Part shown: positions 44,219 through 53,600 of the stretch, piece after piece
How positions within the stretch are numbered: the stretch's first letter is position 1
Layout: each line of letters opens with the position of its first letter
NCBI GenBank assembly: GCA_949358305.1
Contig: OX442314.1
Location: forward strand, 66,906,429-66,970,428
From: Strigamia acuminata
Lineage: Eukaryota; Arthropoda; Chilopoda; Geophilomorpha; Linotaeniidae
Reading direction: 5' to 3'
DNA: 64,000 nt
Made by a program: the position numbers and the translations under genes
Notes under the pieces: model-generated
What the model was told of the DNA's origin: nothing
Databases searched by the model: none
What the model saw: the letters and a program-made list of their open reading frames with translations, nothing else

Positions 44219-44372
44219 GTGAAGCTCACGCGCCATTGGTTGCTATCAAACCGTGGTGTTGTTTTCTTGCTTACGCCAGTGGCAGTTGTGTCGCCTTGGT
44301 GTCTTGCCGTGTGTTAAAAGTTACCGTGCTATCTAATTGTCTTTGCTTTCCTACTTGCAGAGGACAGTTGGC

Positions 44373-47300
44373 ATGGCAACTCAGACGGGAACGGGTTCCA
44401 GACCCACCACTCCGGGTGGAACGCCAATTCCTCCGCGAGCTCCCACGCCAGAGCAAATGGACTTGGTAGAGGCTCGCTACAATTCGCTGGTCCAAGCATT
44501 GGATCAATTCCTGACGAGGTCGCGTAGCTTGACCGATCCCGGGGAAGTCGAAGCAGCTCTCTTGTCTGCGGAGCAGCAAGAGCGTCGTCTTTTGAACGAT
44601 GCGAATACGTTGCAGGCTTATTGGACTCGTGCAACATATTTGCAAGGAATAGCTCAGATAGAAGAATTGTCTTCTCAGGTAGATCATCTGCGTAACAGAC
44701 ATCAGGTGTCTCAGAGGATGGTCACTCATTGGTCAGCGTCGCAGTTGAACCAAACGATTAATACGAGTGCGTTGTCTGGCTTTCCAGGGGCTGGAACGAC
44801 GGTTAATACCCGCCGGCCTCGTAATACGAAGTTGCCTACGCTGCAGACAGTGAAGTTCACTGGAGATGTGGTCAAATTCTGCTCTTTCTTGAGTAGTTTT
44901 GACACATCAGTGCACACCAACTCGGAGTTGTCAGAGACAGAAAAGTTACAATACTTACAGTCTATGTGTGAAGGTGATGCTGCAACGCTCATCTCTTCCT
45001 ATCAGTTGGTCGATGGGTCGTATATTCTTGCTAGAGAAGAGCTCATCCGCAGTTACGGAGGTGATGAGGCTCAAAGAACGGCTCTCATGAAGAGTATAAA
45101 AGATATGAAGCCGATTCTTGACGTGCATCCTACCAAGGTGCTCAAGTCGCAGCTTGCCCGTGTCTCCACGACAGTTCGCATGCTGGAGCAACTGCAAGTT
45201 CCGGTTCAGACTGCTGGGTACGTGCTAGCTGACGACGTTCTCAGGAAGTTCCCGTACCGAATGGTTCTTCGATATTACGAGGTCAAGGGAACCAAGTCAC
45301 AGAATTTGATGAACATGTTAGACTTCTTTGCGGAAGAACTTAAGATTCTTGAGCGCATTGAAGAGGTTATCGGGTTCACACACCTGCCGTCCGTGAAGCA
45401 GGTATCAGAAAAGGCTGACCGGTCTGAGAAAGAGCGTAAAGGTGCCATGGCGTCTTTGGTCGCTGCTCAGAGTCCGAAAGGGCCGTTAAGTCCAAGACAG
45501 GGGCCAACCAAGCCCGCTTGTCCGTTCTGTAAGGCTGATCATTTGGCTCAAGATTGTACAAAGGTTGTAGAGGTAGAGGCAAGAACTGAAATAGTTCGCC
45601 GTGACAGGCTCTGTTTCAATTGTCTTCGCAGCGGTCACTCATTCAAGCAGTGTCCGAGTCGTTTTGCCTGCCGTTCGTGCGGTGGTCGTCACCATACCGC
45701 TATTTGTCGGGGTGTTAAGGACAAATCTCCTGTTCTTCAAGACAGACCCAAGGAATTGCAGGTCGTTACGAACGTTACATTGTCCGTTGCTTCATCTTTG
45801 CAGCTGATGATCTTTTCAGCAGAACTGACCACTAAGTCAGGTGGGTCGCATCGCATTCGAGGCATGCTGGACCCAGGAAGCCATCGCTCATACATTCTGA
45901 AGAGCTTGGCCGACCGCATTAAGTTGCGACGATGTGGTGTCGTGCACGCTTCTACTCAGCGCTTTAATGAGCGTGATCCAGTGCCGACAGATTACGACGT
46001 TTTTTCCATACGTCTGAAGTCTCGCCATAGCGCGAAAAACATCACAGTGTCCGCTCTGAGTGTGGAACATCTTCCGCAGGTGTCGGGAATCGTTCACGCC
46101 GAGACCATTGAGAAGGTCAAAGCCCTAGGTCTTGAGTTGGCCGAGGACTTACCGTCGACCGCCCAGCACATTGACGTCCTGTTAGGGGTTGATGTTTGGT
46201 GGCAGGTTTGTCTAAACGGTCGCAAACGACTCGACCAGTCGTCCGGTTTGATTAACACCATGTTCGGATGGATTTTGTCGGGTGCAGCTGGTTCTGCGGA
46301 TTTGCTTCTCGATGACACGTCTTCAGTAGCTTGCTGTGCGACGTGCGACGTTTCTCCTGACAAAGAGCTGGAACGCCTATGGTCACTTGAAGCTGTGGGT
46401 ATTCGTGCAGGGGAGCGCGATTCTGATTTCGTTCGAGATCGATTCGAACAGTCCACTGTTCGCCTCGAAGACGGTCGCTTACCTTTTAATGAGCATGTTA
46501 CCGGACTCGAGTCCAATTGGGAGCTGGCAGTCACGCAGCTTTCCAATACACTGAAGCGCATAGATGCGAGTACTGACCACAAGAAACGCTATCATGACGC
46601 TATGTGGGCATATGTTCGCGAGGATCATGCCGAAGTGGTTCCTCCGGCCGAACGTTTCTGGACAGAAGGGGTTTACAATATCCCACATCACCCTGTTATT
46701 AAGGAGGACCGTGAGACCACGAAGTTCAGGGTCGTTTTTAACGCCTCTTCTTCAAAGAAGGGCGCGCGGTCGCTCAATGACTGTTTATACCCGGGGCCGT
46801 CTCTCAATCCCGATATCATCCGGGTTTTGATCAGGTTTCGTTTGATGTGCATTGCTATCATTGCCGACATCAAACAGGCATTTCTGCAAGTATCGATCGA
46901 TCCGAAGCATCGCAATTTCTTGCGCTTTCTTTGGGTGGCGGATGGATATTTCGCCGACGTGTATTCGTGGCGAAACCTGTGGGACAACTTGGTTGTCCTA
47001 CGGATGACGGTGGTTCCGTTTGGTGTAAACTCATCACCATTTTTACTTAGCGCAACGATTCGTGCGCAAGGGCAACTTCATGCTGCCTCACACCCGAAAG
47101 AGGCGGATGCTCTCGATAAGGGTATCTTCATGGACGACCTTACGTCTGGCGCTGATCGTCCGCCAGCAGCTGTTGCTCATTGTGTGAATTTACGCAATAT
47201 TCTCGACGCCGCAAAGTTACCGCTTGTTAAGTGGGCCGCGTCGAATGGTGAAGTCTTTGGTTCCCTGAAAGAGGAAGGGTTCCATATGAGAGCTGATTCG

Positions 47301-49631
47301 TTCGAGAATCTCGGTGTTATTAAAATGCTGGGAATTCTCTGGGACGTCCAGCAAGACGCGATTCTTTTTCGAGTTCCCGAGTTTGATGAGGTCCCTAGCA
47401 CTAGGCGGGGAGTCCTCTCGCTCGTCGCGTCCCTGTTTGACCCGTTAGGTTTCCTGGCCGCGATCGTTTTGCCGATGAAGCTGCTGATGCAGAGCTTCTG
47501 GGGCCGAGCTTTCGCCTGGGACCAGGTGTTACCGGACGACGACCGTGCTCAGGTTGCTCGTTGGTATGCCGACCTTCAACATCTGAAAGAAGTAAAGGTG
47601 CAGAGATGGGTGGGCACGTATTCGGGTGAAGGTCTAAGTTTAGAAGTGTATTGCGATGCGAGTCCCCGAGCTTATGGCTGCGCAGTTTACATCCGGAACT
47701 CTTCCGGTGTAAGCAGGCTTCTCGTCGGAAAGAGCAGGATCGCTCCGTTAGACAAGCTTACGCTTCCGCGACTTGAGCTGACCGCCACGGTGATTGGTGT
47801 TCGCATGCTCGAATACATTCAGACCGATTTTTTACCTGACTTCCCTATCTCGAGTGTAAGATTTTTTACCGACTCTATGGTCGCGTTGGGTTGGATCCGA
47901 TCGGAAAAGAACCGTTGGAAACCCTATGTTTCGAATCGAGTAGCCGAGGTCCTCGACAAGTCAAGGGTTGACCAATGGTCTTACGTCCCAACCGCAAAAA
48001 ATCCTGCCGACATTTTGACGCGTCCTTGCGACGTACCGACCTTGATTTCAAGTCACCTTTGGTGGAATGGTCCTGACCCGAAGGAGTTCGACCAGGTCGA
48101 CGCCCCTCCGGTGGTCCTTCCCAAAGAAGAAGAGAAGCTGGTCTCTTCTGCAGTGACGTTGTACGATGACTTTCTCGATCAGTTTTTTAAGCGATTCCGC
48201 TCATTCAATCGCTTGACTCGCGTACTCGCGTTCATTCGCCGATGGCGCTTTCCCGCGCCCGGGAAGGAATTGAATGTGTATGAGTTGGAGGAGGCGGAAC
48301 GGAAGCTGATCTACTGGTCACAGCGCATGCATTTTTTAGAAGAATGTGTTGCCGTCGAACGCAAAGAGGAGGTTGAGAAGTCATCCCCCCTCAGAAATTT
48401 CGACATATTCCTGGACGAAACCGGTTTGCTGCGACTCCGAAGTCGTCTTGCCAAATCGTTTCTTCCGTTTGATGAGGTCTATCCGATTTTGCTACACCCG
48501 AGTAGTTGGGTGACCCGGTTACTTATCCGTCGTGAGCACGCATTGCTCTTACACGGCGACTTAAGTGAGACTCTCTACCATATGAGAAACCGTTTTTGGA
48601 TAATACGCGGTCGCCGAACGGTTCAGTCGGTCATACGCAGCTGTCTTGTCTGCAAGAGAGGAAAGCTGATCCGTGAAGACCCGCCTACCGGTGATCCGCC
48701 GTCCGAGCGTGTTACACCTGCGGCTCCGTTCCAACACACCGGGATCGACCATTTGGGTCCGGTGGTGCTGGGGAGTGGACGCAAGGCTTCTAAAGCCTAC
48801 ATACTGTTGTTTACCTGTTTAGTTACGCGTAGTGTTCACCTTGAGGTGTCCGAGGATCTCTCGGTGGAGAGATTCTTGCTTGCGTTTAGACGTTTCGCAG
48901 CCCGCTTTGGCTATCCAGCTAAAGTCTTCTCCGATAACTCGAAGACTTTTTCTCGCGGTGCCCAAGAGATTCAATCTTGGGGGAAGTTGGTCGCCAAGGA
49001 AGGGATGCGTACGCTCTTGTCTGAGAAGCGAGTCTTATGGACGTTTATTCCCCCCTTGTCCCCCTGGGCAGGAGGAGCTTGGGAGCGCTTAGTACGGTCC
49101 GTAAAAGACAAGCTGCGCAAGACTTTATTGCGACAAACCATCGACTTGGAGTCCTTGCAGACTCTAGTGGCCGAGATAAGTTCAGTACTTAACTCGCGTC
49201 CGCTATCTTATGTACACGAGGAGGTGGACGGTGGTCGTATCCTGAGCCCGGAGAACTTCCTTACCGGCGGTACGACTAAATACGTCATCAATCGTCCCGT
49301 TCACGCGATTCGTCAGAAAGATTTGAGACGACTTGACCACAAGCGCAGACTCGCCTTATGGGAGTTCTGGCGTTTGTGGAAAGAAAGTTATCTTAAGCAA
49401 TTACGTAATTTTCATGAAGTTAAAGGAGATCGACATCCCCGCAACCCCGAAGTGGGACAAATTGTTTTACTTGAAAAGGTGGGGTCAAACCCATATTTCT
49501 GGCCCTTAGCGCGAGTTGACGTTGTGTATCCCGGCGACGACGGGATAATCCGTGTCGTGCGAGTCACGTCTGCTGAAGGGAAACAATTTCTCCGTTCGGT
49601 CAAGCACATCCGCGTGCTTGAGTTAGATTGA
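44373..49631 (+). CDS. gag-pol: BEL/Pao Gag-Pol polyprotein, element B (1752 aa)
   Basis: One open frame. The start is ATG 44373 (MATQTGTG); the frame extends 12 codons upstream without an ATG. DUF1759-type Gag region at about 160-310; zinc knuckles C383/C386/H390/C395, C414/C417/H422/C427 and C433/C436/H440-441/C445. Protease D500 in DPGS, with LLGVD near 603-607. Reverse transcriptase D832 in ADIKQAF and FMDD with D921/D922. RNase H D1095, E1135, D1167. Integrase zinc finger H1389/H1394/C1424/C1427, core D1459, D1521, E1571. DUF5641-like tail at the end (ELD). Relative to A it lacks four residues (YEVM) between R702 and L703, at the start of the RT region; the frame is kept. The N-terminus is longer and proline-rich. 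Otherwise intact, so possibly functional. Confidence 0.97.
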   Translation: MATQTGTGSRPTTPGGTPIPPRAPTPEQMDLVEARYNSLVQALDQFLTRSRSLTDPGEVEAALLSAEQQERRLLNDANTLQAYWTRATYLQGIAQIEELSSQVDHLRNRHQVSQRMVTHWSASQLNQTINTSALSGFPGAGTTVNTRRPRNTKLPTLQTVKFTGDVVKFCSFLSSFDTSVHTNSELSETEKLQYLQSMCEGDAATLISSYQLVDGSYILAREELIRSYGGDEAQRTALMKSIKDMKPILDVHPTKVLKSQLARVSTTVRMLEQLQVPVQTAGYVLADDVLRKFPYRMVLRYYEVKGTKSQNLMNMLDFFAEELKILERIEEVIGFTHLPSVKQVSEKADRSEKERKGAMASLVAAQSPKGPLSPRQGPTKPACPFCKADHLAQDCTKVVEVEARTEIVRRDRLCFNCLRSGHSFKQCPSRFACRSCGGRHHTAICRGVKDKSPVLQDRPKELQVVTNVTLSVASSLQLMIFSAELTTKSGGSHRIRGMLDPGSHRSYILKSLADRIKLRRCGVVHASTQRFNERDPVPTDYDVFSIRLKSRHSAKNITVSALSVEHLPQVSGIVHAETIEKVKALGLELAEDLPSTAQHIDVLLGVDVWWQVCLNGRKRLDQSSGLINTMFGWILSGAAGSADLLLDDTSSVACCATCDVSPDKELERLWSLEAVGIRAGERDSDFVRDRFEQSTVRLEDGRLPFNEHVTGLESNWELAVTQLSNTLKRIDASTDHKKRYHDAMWAYVREDHAEVVPPAERFWTEGVYNIPHHPVIKEDRETTKFRVVFNASSSKKGARSLNDCLYPGPSLNPDIIRVLIRFRLMCIAIIADIKQAFLQVSIDPKHRNFLRFLWVADGYFADVYSWRNLWDNLVVLRMTVVPFGVNSSPFLLSATIRAQGQLHAASHPKEADALDKGIFMDDLTSGADRPPAAVAHCVNLRNILDAAKLPLVKWAASNGEVFGSLKEEGFHMRADSFENLGVIKMLGILWDVQQDAILFRVPEFDEVPSTRRGVLSLVASLFDPLGFLAAIVLPMKLLMQSFWGRAFAWDQVLPDDDRAQVARWYADLQHLKEVKVQRWVGTYSGEGLSLEVYCDASPRAYGCAVYIRNSSGVSRLLVGKSRIAPLDKLTLPRLELTATVIGVRMLEYIQTDFLPDFPISSVRFFTDSMVALGWIRSEKNRWKPYVSNRVAEVLDKSRVDQWSYVPTAKNPADILTRPCDVPTLISSHLWWNGPDPKEFDQVDAPPVVLPKEEEKLVSSAVTLYDDFLDQFFKRFRSFNRLTRVLAFIRRWRFPAPGKELNVYELEEAERKLIYWSQRMHFLEECVAVERKEEVEKSSPLRNFDIFLDETGLLRLRSRLAKSFLPFDEVYPILLHPSSWVTRLLIRREHALLLHGDLSETLYHMRNRFWIIRGRRTVQSVIRSCLVCKRGKLIREDPPTGDPPSERVTPAAPFQHTGIDHLGPVVLGSGRKASKAYILLFTCLVTRSVHLEVSEDLSVERFLLAFRRFAARFGYPAKVFSDNSKTFSRGAQEIQSWGKLVAKEGMRTLLSEKRVLWTFIPPLSPWAGGAWERLVRSVKDKLRKTLLRQTIDLESLQTLVAEISSVLNSRPLSYVHEEVDGGRILSPENFLTGGTTKYVINRPVHAIRQKDLRRLDHKRRLALWEFWRLWKESYLKQLRNFHEVKGDRHPRNPEVGQIVLLEKVGSNPYFWPLARVDVVYPGDDGIIRVVRVTSAEGKQFLRSVKHIRVLELD

Positions 49632-49685
49632 CGTTTGAGAAGTCGCAGTTCTTCCGGCGTTGTCTTCTTCCCGCCGGCAAGACGC
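49632..49685 (+). promoter_or_regulatory. Spacer between pol and 3' LTR of B, with the 14-nt pre-LTR motif
   Basis: The last 14 bases, CGCCGGCAAGACGC (49672-49685), match the pre-LTR motifs of A and C. A pyrimidine-rich stretch (gtcttcttcc) precedes them. No polypurine tract is found in the 54 bp, although one is expected here to prime plus-strand synthesis. Confidence 0.55.
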
Positions 49686-50603
49686 TGTTGCTAGCAACCG
49701 CGATGGAATCGTTAGCGGTTCAACTTTTGGTTTTTAGACAGAAAGTGCCTTTAGATTTTCAATAATCTTTTTGTCTTCATTTAGTATTTTCTAGCCTGAT
49801 CGCCAGGAATTTGGAGCACTTACCTGCACTGATTTCTTGGTCTTGACCGTCTGGACGAGCTGCATTGCCATGCCAACTCGTCGCTGCTTTAGATTTAAGT
49901 TTTAGTAGAGCTTAGAGCATTTTCTCCTATGTTTGTATAAGTTTTTAGGCCTCCCGTGTTTGAGCGCCATCTCTTGTTCTGCTTGGTAATTAGTGATTGT
50001 TGTTGATATGCCTTATTGACAAGTGTTAAAGTGTTATTTGATTTAAGTGACACTGCTCATGCCTGTCAAAGCTCTGAGCTGTGTCTGATGTTAGTGTTAA
50101 GCCTTTTAAGACAAAGGATTGCTTGTTTCAATGCATCTGTTAGTTATAAGCTTTTATTCTCTTGGTTTTGTACATTTTGTAATGTAACTGATGCATTTCC
50201 TCATTTTGCCTGTTTCTATAGTCACGCATTCCAACAATGAGTGCGTGCTTCTTGTGTTGTTGAAACTTAACCCTAACGGTTGAGTTTTATTTTCCTCTCT
50301 CTCACTTTGGAATAAAACTACTGTTTTCTTCCCCAAACCAGTCTATTTCTTCCGCCTACATGATGTGTAGTGAGTAGAGAACCGGGCGCGCTTTCTCCTC
50401 CTACTGGCCGCCACTTTGTGAGTTGATTCGAACGTTTATGCCTGAGATCGTTAACCCTAAATTGCCGTGGTTGGGCCCGACCTTGTCTGGTTGCGCATGC
50501 GCACGTCCACACACCCACTATACTTTCACTTTTCTCCTGGGATTTCTTCCGCCATCGTCGCTGACCGTTTCCCCGTCCTGGTCTGTTGCCAGTGCTAGCA
50601 ACA
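49686..50603 (+). repeat. 3' LTR of element B
   Basis: 918 bp, three differences from the 5' LTR. It contains AATAAA at 50311-50316 and the NRF1-like palindrome at 50492-50503, and ends GCTAGCAACA. The frames inside it are copies of those in the 5' LTR and are not genes. Confidence 0.95.
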
Positions 50604-50607
50604 ACTG
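50604..50607. repeat. Target-site duplication of element B, right copy (ACTG)
   Basis: Matches 42733-42736. The satellite resumes with tgatgagatc. Confidence 0.85.
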
Positions 50608-53600
50608 TGATGAGATCAAAAGTCTATTCTCCCAAATCATCGGTTGGATGTTTCTAAAACTTACATTGGAGCCTTCTACTAAGGTTTAAACACTATTTCT
50701 GAACATTCAGAGACATTGGTCTTGTGGTGTTTGTGCTAAGTCAACTGCGATGTGAAATAAACTCAAAATTTTTTTTTCAAAATTTATTGCTTGGGTGTTG
50801 CTAAAACTTACATTGAAGGCTTCTACTAAGGTTTAAACACTATTTCTAAACATTCAGAGACATTGGTCTTGTGGTGTTTGTGCTAAGTCAACTGTGATGA
50901 GATCAAAAGTCTATTCTCCCAAATCATCGGTTGGATGTTTCTAAAACTTACATTGGAGCCTTCTACTAAGGTTTAAACACTATTTCTGAACATTCAGAGA
51001 CATTGGACTTGTGGTGTTTGTGCTAAGTGAACTGCGATGTGAAATGAGCTCAAAATTTTTTTTTCAAAATTTATTGCTTGGGTGTTGCTAAAACTTATAT
51101 TGAAGGCTTCTACTAAGGTTTAAACACTATTTCTGAACATTCAGAGACATTGGTCTTGTGGTGTTTGTGCTAAGTCAACTGCGATGTGAAATGAGCTCAA
51201 AATTTTAATTTCAAAATTTAATGCTTGGATGTTTCTAAAACTTACATTGGAGCCTTCTACTAAGGTTTAAACACTATTTCTGAACATTCAGAGACATTGG
51301 TCTTGTGGTGTTTGTGCTAAGTCAACTGTGATGAGATCAAAAGTCTATTCTCCCAAATCATTGGTTGGATGTTTCTAAAACTTACATTGGAGCCTTCTAC
51401 TAAGGTTTAAACACTATTTCTGAACATTCAGAGACATTGGACTTGTGGTGTTTGTGCTAAGTCAACTGTGATGAGATCAAAAGTCTATTCTCCCAAATCA
51501 TCGGTTGGATGTTTCTAAAACTTACATTGGAGCCTTCTACTAAGGTTTAAACACTATTTCTGAACATTCAGAGACATTGGTCTTGTGGTGTTTGTGCTAA
51601 GTCAACTGTGATGAGATCAAAAGTCTATTCTCCCAAATCATTGGTTGGATGTTTCTAAAACTTACATTGGAGCCTTCTACTAAGGTTTAAACACTATTTC
51701 TGAACATTCAGAGACATTGGTCTTGTGGTGTTTGTGCTAAGTCAACTGTGATGAGATCAAAAGTCTATTCTCCCAAATCATTGGTTGGATGTTTCTAAAA
51801 CTTACATTGGAGCCTTCTACTAAGGTTTAAACACTATTTCTGAACATTCAGAGACATTGGTCTTATGGTGTTTGTGCTAAGTCAACTGTGATGAGATCAA
51901 AAGTCTATTCTCCCAAATCATCGGTTGGATGTTTCTAAAACTTACATTGGAGCCTTCTACTAAGGTTTAAACACTATTTCTGAACATTCAGAGACATTGG
52001 ACTTGTGGTGTTTGTGCTAAGTCAACTGTGATGAGATCAAAAGTCTATTCTCCCAAATCATCGGTTGGATGTTTCTAAAACTTACATTGGAGCCTTCTAC
52101 TAAGGTTTAAACACTATTTCTGAACATTCAGAGACATTGGTCTTGTGGTGTTTGTGCTAAGTCAACTGTGATGAGATCAAAAGTCTATTCTCCCAAATCA
52201 TTGGTTGGATGTTTCTAAAACTTACATTGGAGCCTTCTACTAAGGTTTAAACACTATTTCTGAACATTCAGAGACATTGGTCTTGTGGTGTTTGTGCTAA
52301 GTCAACTGTGATGAGATCAAAAGTCTATTCTCCCAAATCATTGGTTGGATGTTTCTAAAACTTACATTGGAGCCTTCTACTAAGGTTTAAACACTATTTC
52401 TGAACATTCAGAGACATTGGTCTTGTGGTGTTTGTGCTAAGTCAACTGTGATGAGATCAAAAGTCTATTCTCCCAAATCATTGCTTGGATGTTTCTAAAA
52501 CTTACATTGGAGCCTTCTACTAAGGTTTAAACACTATTTCTGAACATTCAGAGACATTGGTCTTGTGGTGTTTGTGCTAAGTCAACTGTGATGAGATCAA
52601 AAGTCTATTCTCCCAAATCATTGGTTGGATGTTTCTAAAACTTACATTGGAGCCTTCTACTAAGGTTTAAACACTATTTCTGAACATTCAGAGACATTGG
52701 TCTTGTGGTGTTTGTGCTAAGTCAACTGTGATGAGATCAAAAGTCTATTCTCCCAAATCATTGGTTGGATGTTTCTAAAACTTACATTAGAGCCTTCTAC
52801 TAAGGTTTAAACATTATTTCTGAACATTCAGAGACATTGGTCTTGTGGTGTTTGTGCTAAGTCAACTGTGATGTGAAATAAGCTCAAAATTTTTTTTTCA
52901 AAATTTATTGCTTGGGTGTTGCTAAAACTTATATTGAAGGCTTCTACTAAGGTTTAAACACTATTTCTGAACATTCGGAGACATTGGTCTTGTGGTGTTT
53001 GTGCTAAGTCAACTGTGATGAGATCAAAAGTCTATTCTCCCAAATCATCGGTTGGATGTTTCTAAAACTTACATTGGAGCCTTCTACTAAGGTTTAAACA
53101 CTATTTCTGAACATTCAGAGACATTGGTCTTGTGGTGTTTGTGCTAAGTCAACTGCGATGTGAAATAAGCTCAAAATTTTTTTTTCAAAATTTATTGCTT
53201 GGGTGTTGCTAAAACTTACATTGAAGGCTTCTACTAAGGTTTAAACACTATTTCTAAACATTCAGAGACATTGGTCTTGTGGTGTTTGTGCTAAGTCAAC
53301 TATGATGAGATCAAAAGTCTATTCTCCCAAATCATCGGTTGGATGTTTCTAAAACTTACATTGGAGCCTTCTACTAAGGTTTAAACACTATTTCTGAACA
53401 TTCAGAGACATTGGACTTGTGGTGTTTGTGCTAAGTGAACTGCGATGTGAAATGAGCTCAAATTTTTTTTTTCAAAATTTATTGCTTGGGTGTTGCTAAA
53501 ACTTATATTGAAGGCTTCTACTAAGGTTTAAACACTATTTCTGAACATTCAGAGACATTGGTCTTGTGGTGTTTGTGCTAAGTCAACTGCGATGTGAAAT

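Larger units (their letters stand above)
43655..44372 (+). other. 5' leader of element B
   Basis: 718 bp between LTR and gag. It contains the primer-site candidate, most of the 213-codon leader ORF and a two-copy 42-bp tandem repeat. A strong splice-acceptor-like sequence (ctttgctttcctacttgcag) ends at 44360, 12 bases before the gag ATG. A donor is not obvious, so splicing of the leader is only a possibility. Confidence 0.7.
42737..50603 (+). mobile_element. BEL/Pao LTR retrotransposon B, complete (7867 bp)
   Basis: Two 918-bp LTRs (42737-43654, 49686-50603) flank a 718-bp leader, a 1752-aa gag-pol ORF and a 54-bp spacer. The LTRs differ at three positions by eye, so insertion is recent. Their ends form a perfect 10-bp inverted repeat (TGTTGCTAGC/GCTAGCAACA). 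Proteins of A and B are clearly related along their whole length, but B is GC-richer and its LTR sequence is different, so they are separate families. No env-like ORF is present. Confidence 0.96.

Noticed and set aside
44726-49609. Many antisense or off-frame ORFs within gag-pol of A and B
   Set aside because: They are shadows of the long coding frame, with no domain or independent signal.
49632-50603. Envelope gene downstream of pol in B (or A)
   Set aside because: Only 54 bp (B) and 60 bp (A) separate pol from the 3' LTR, leaving no room for env.
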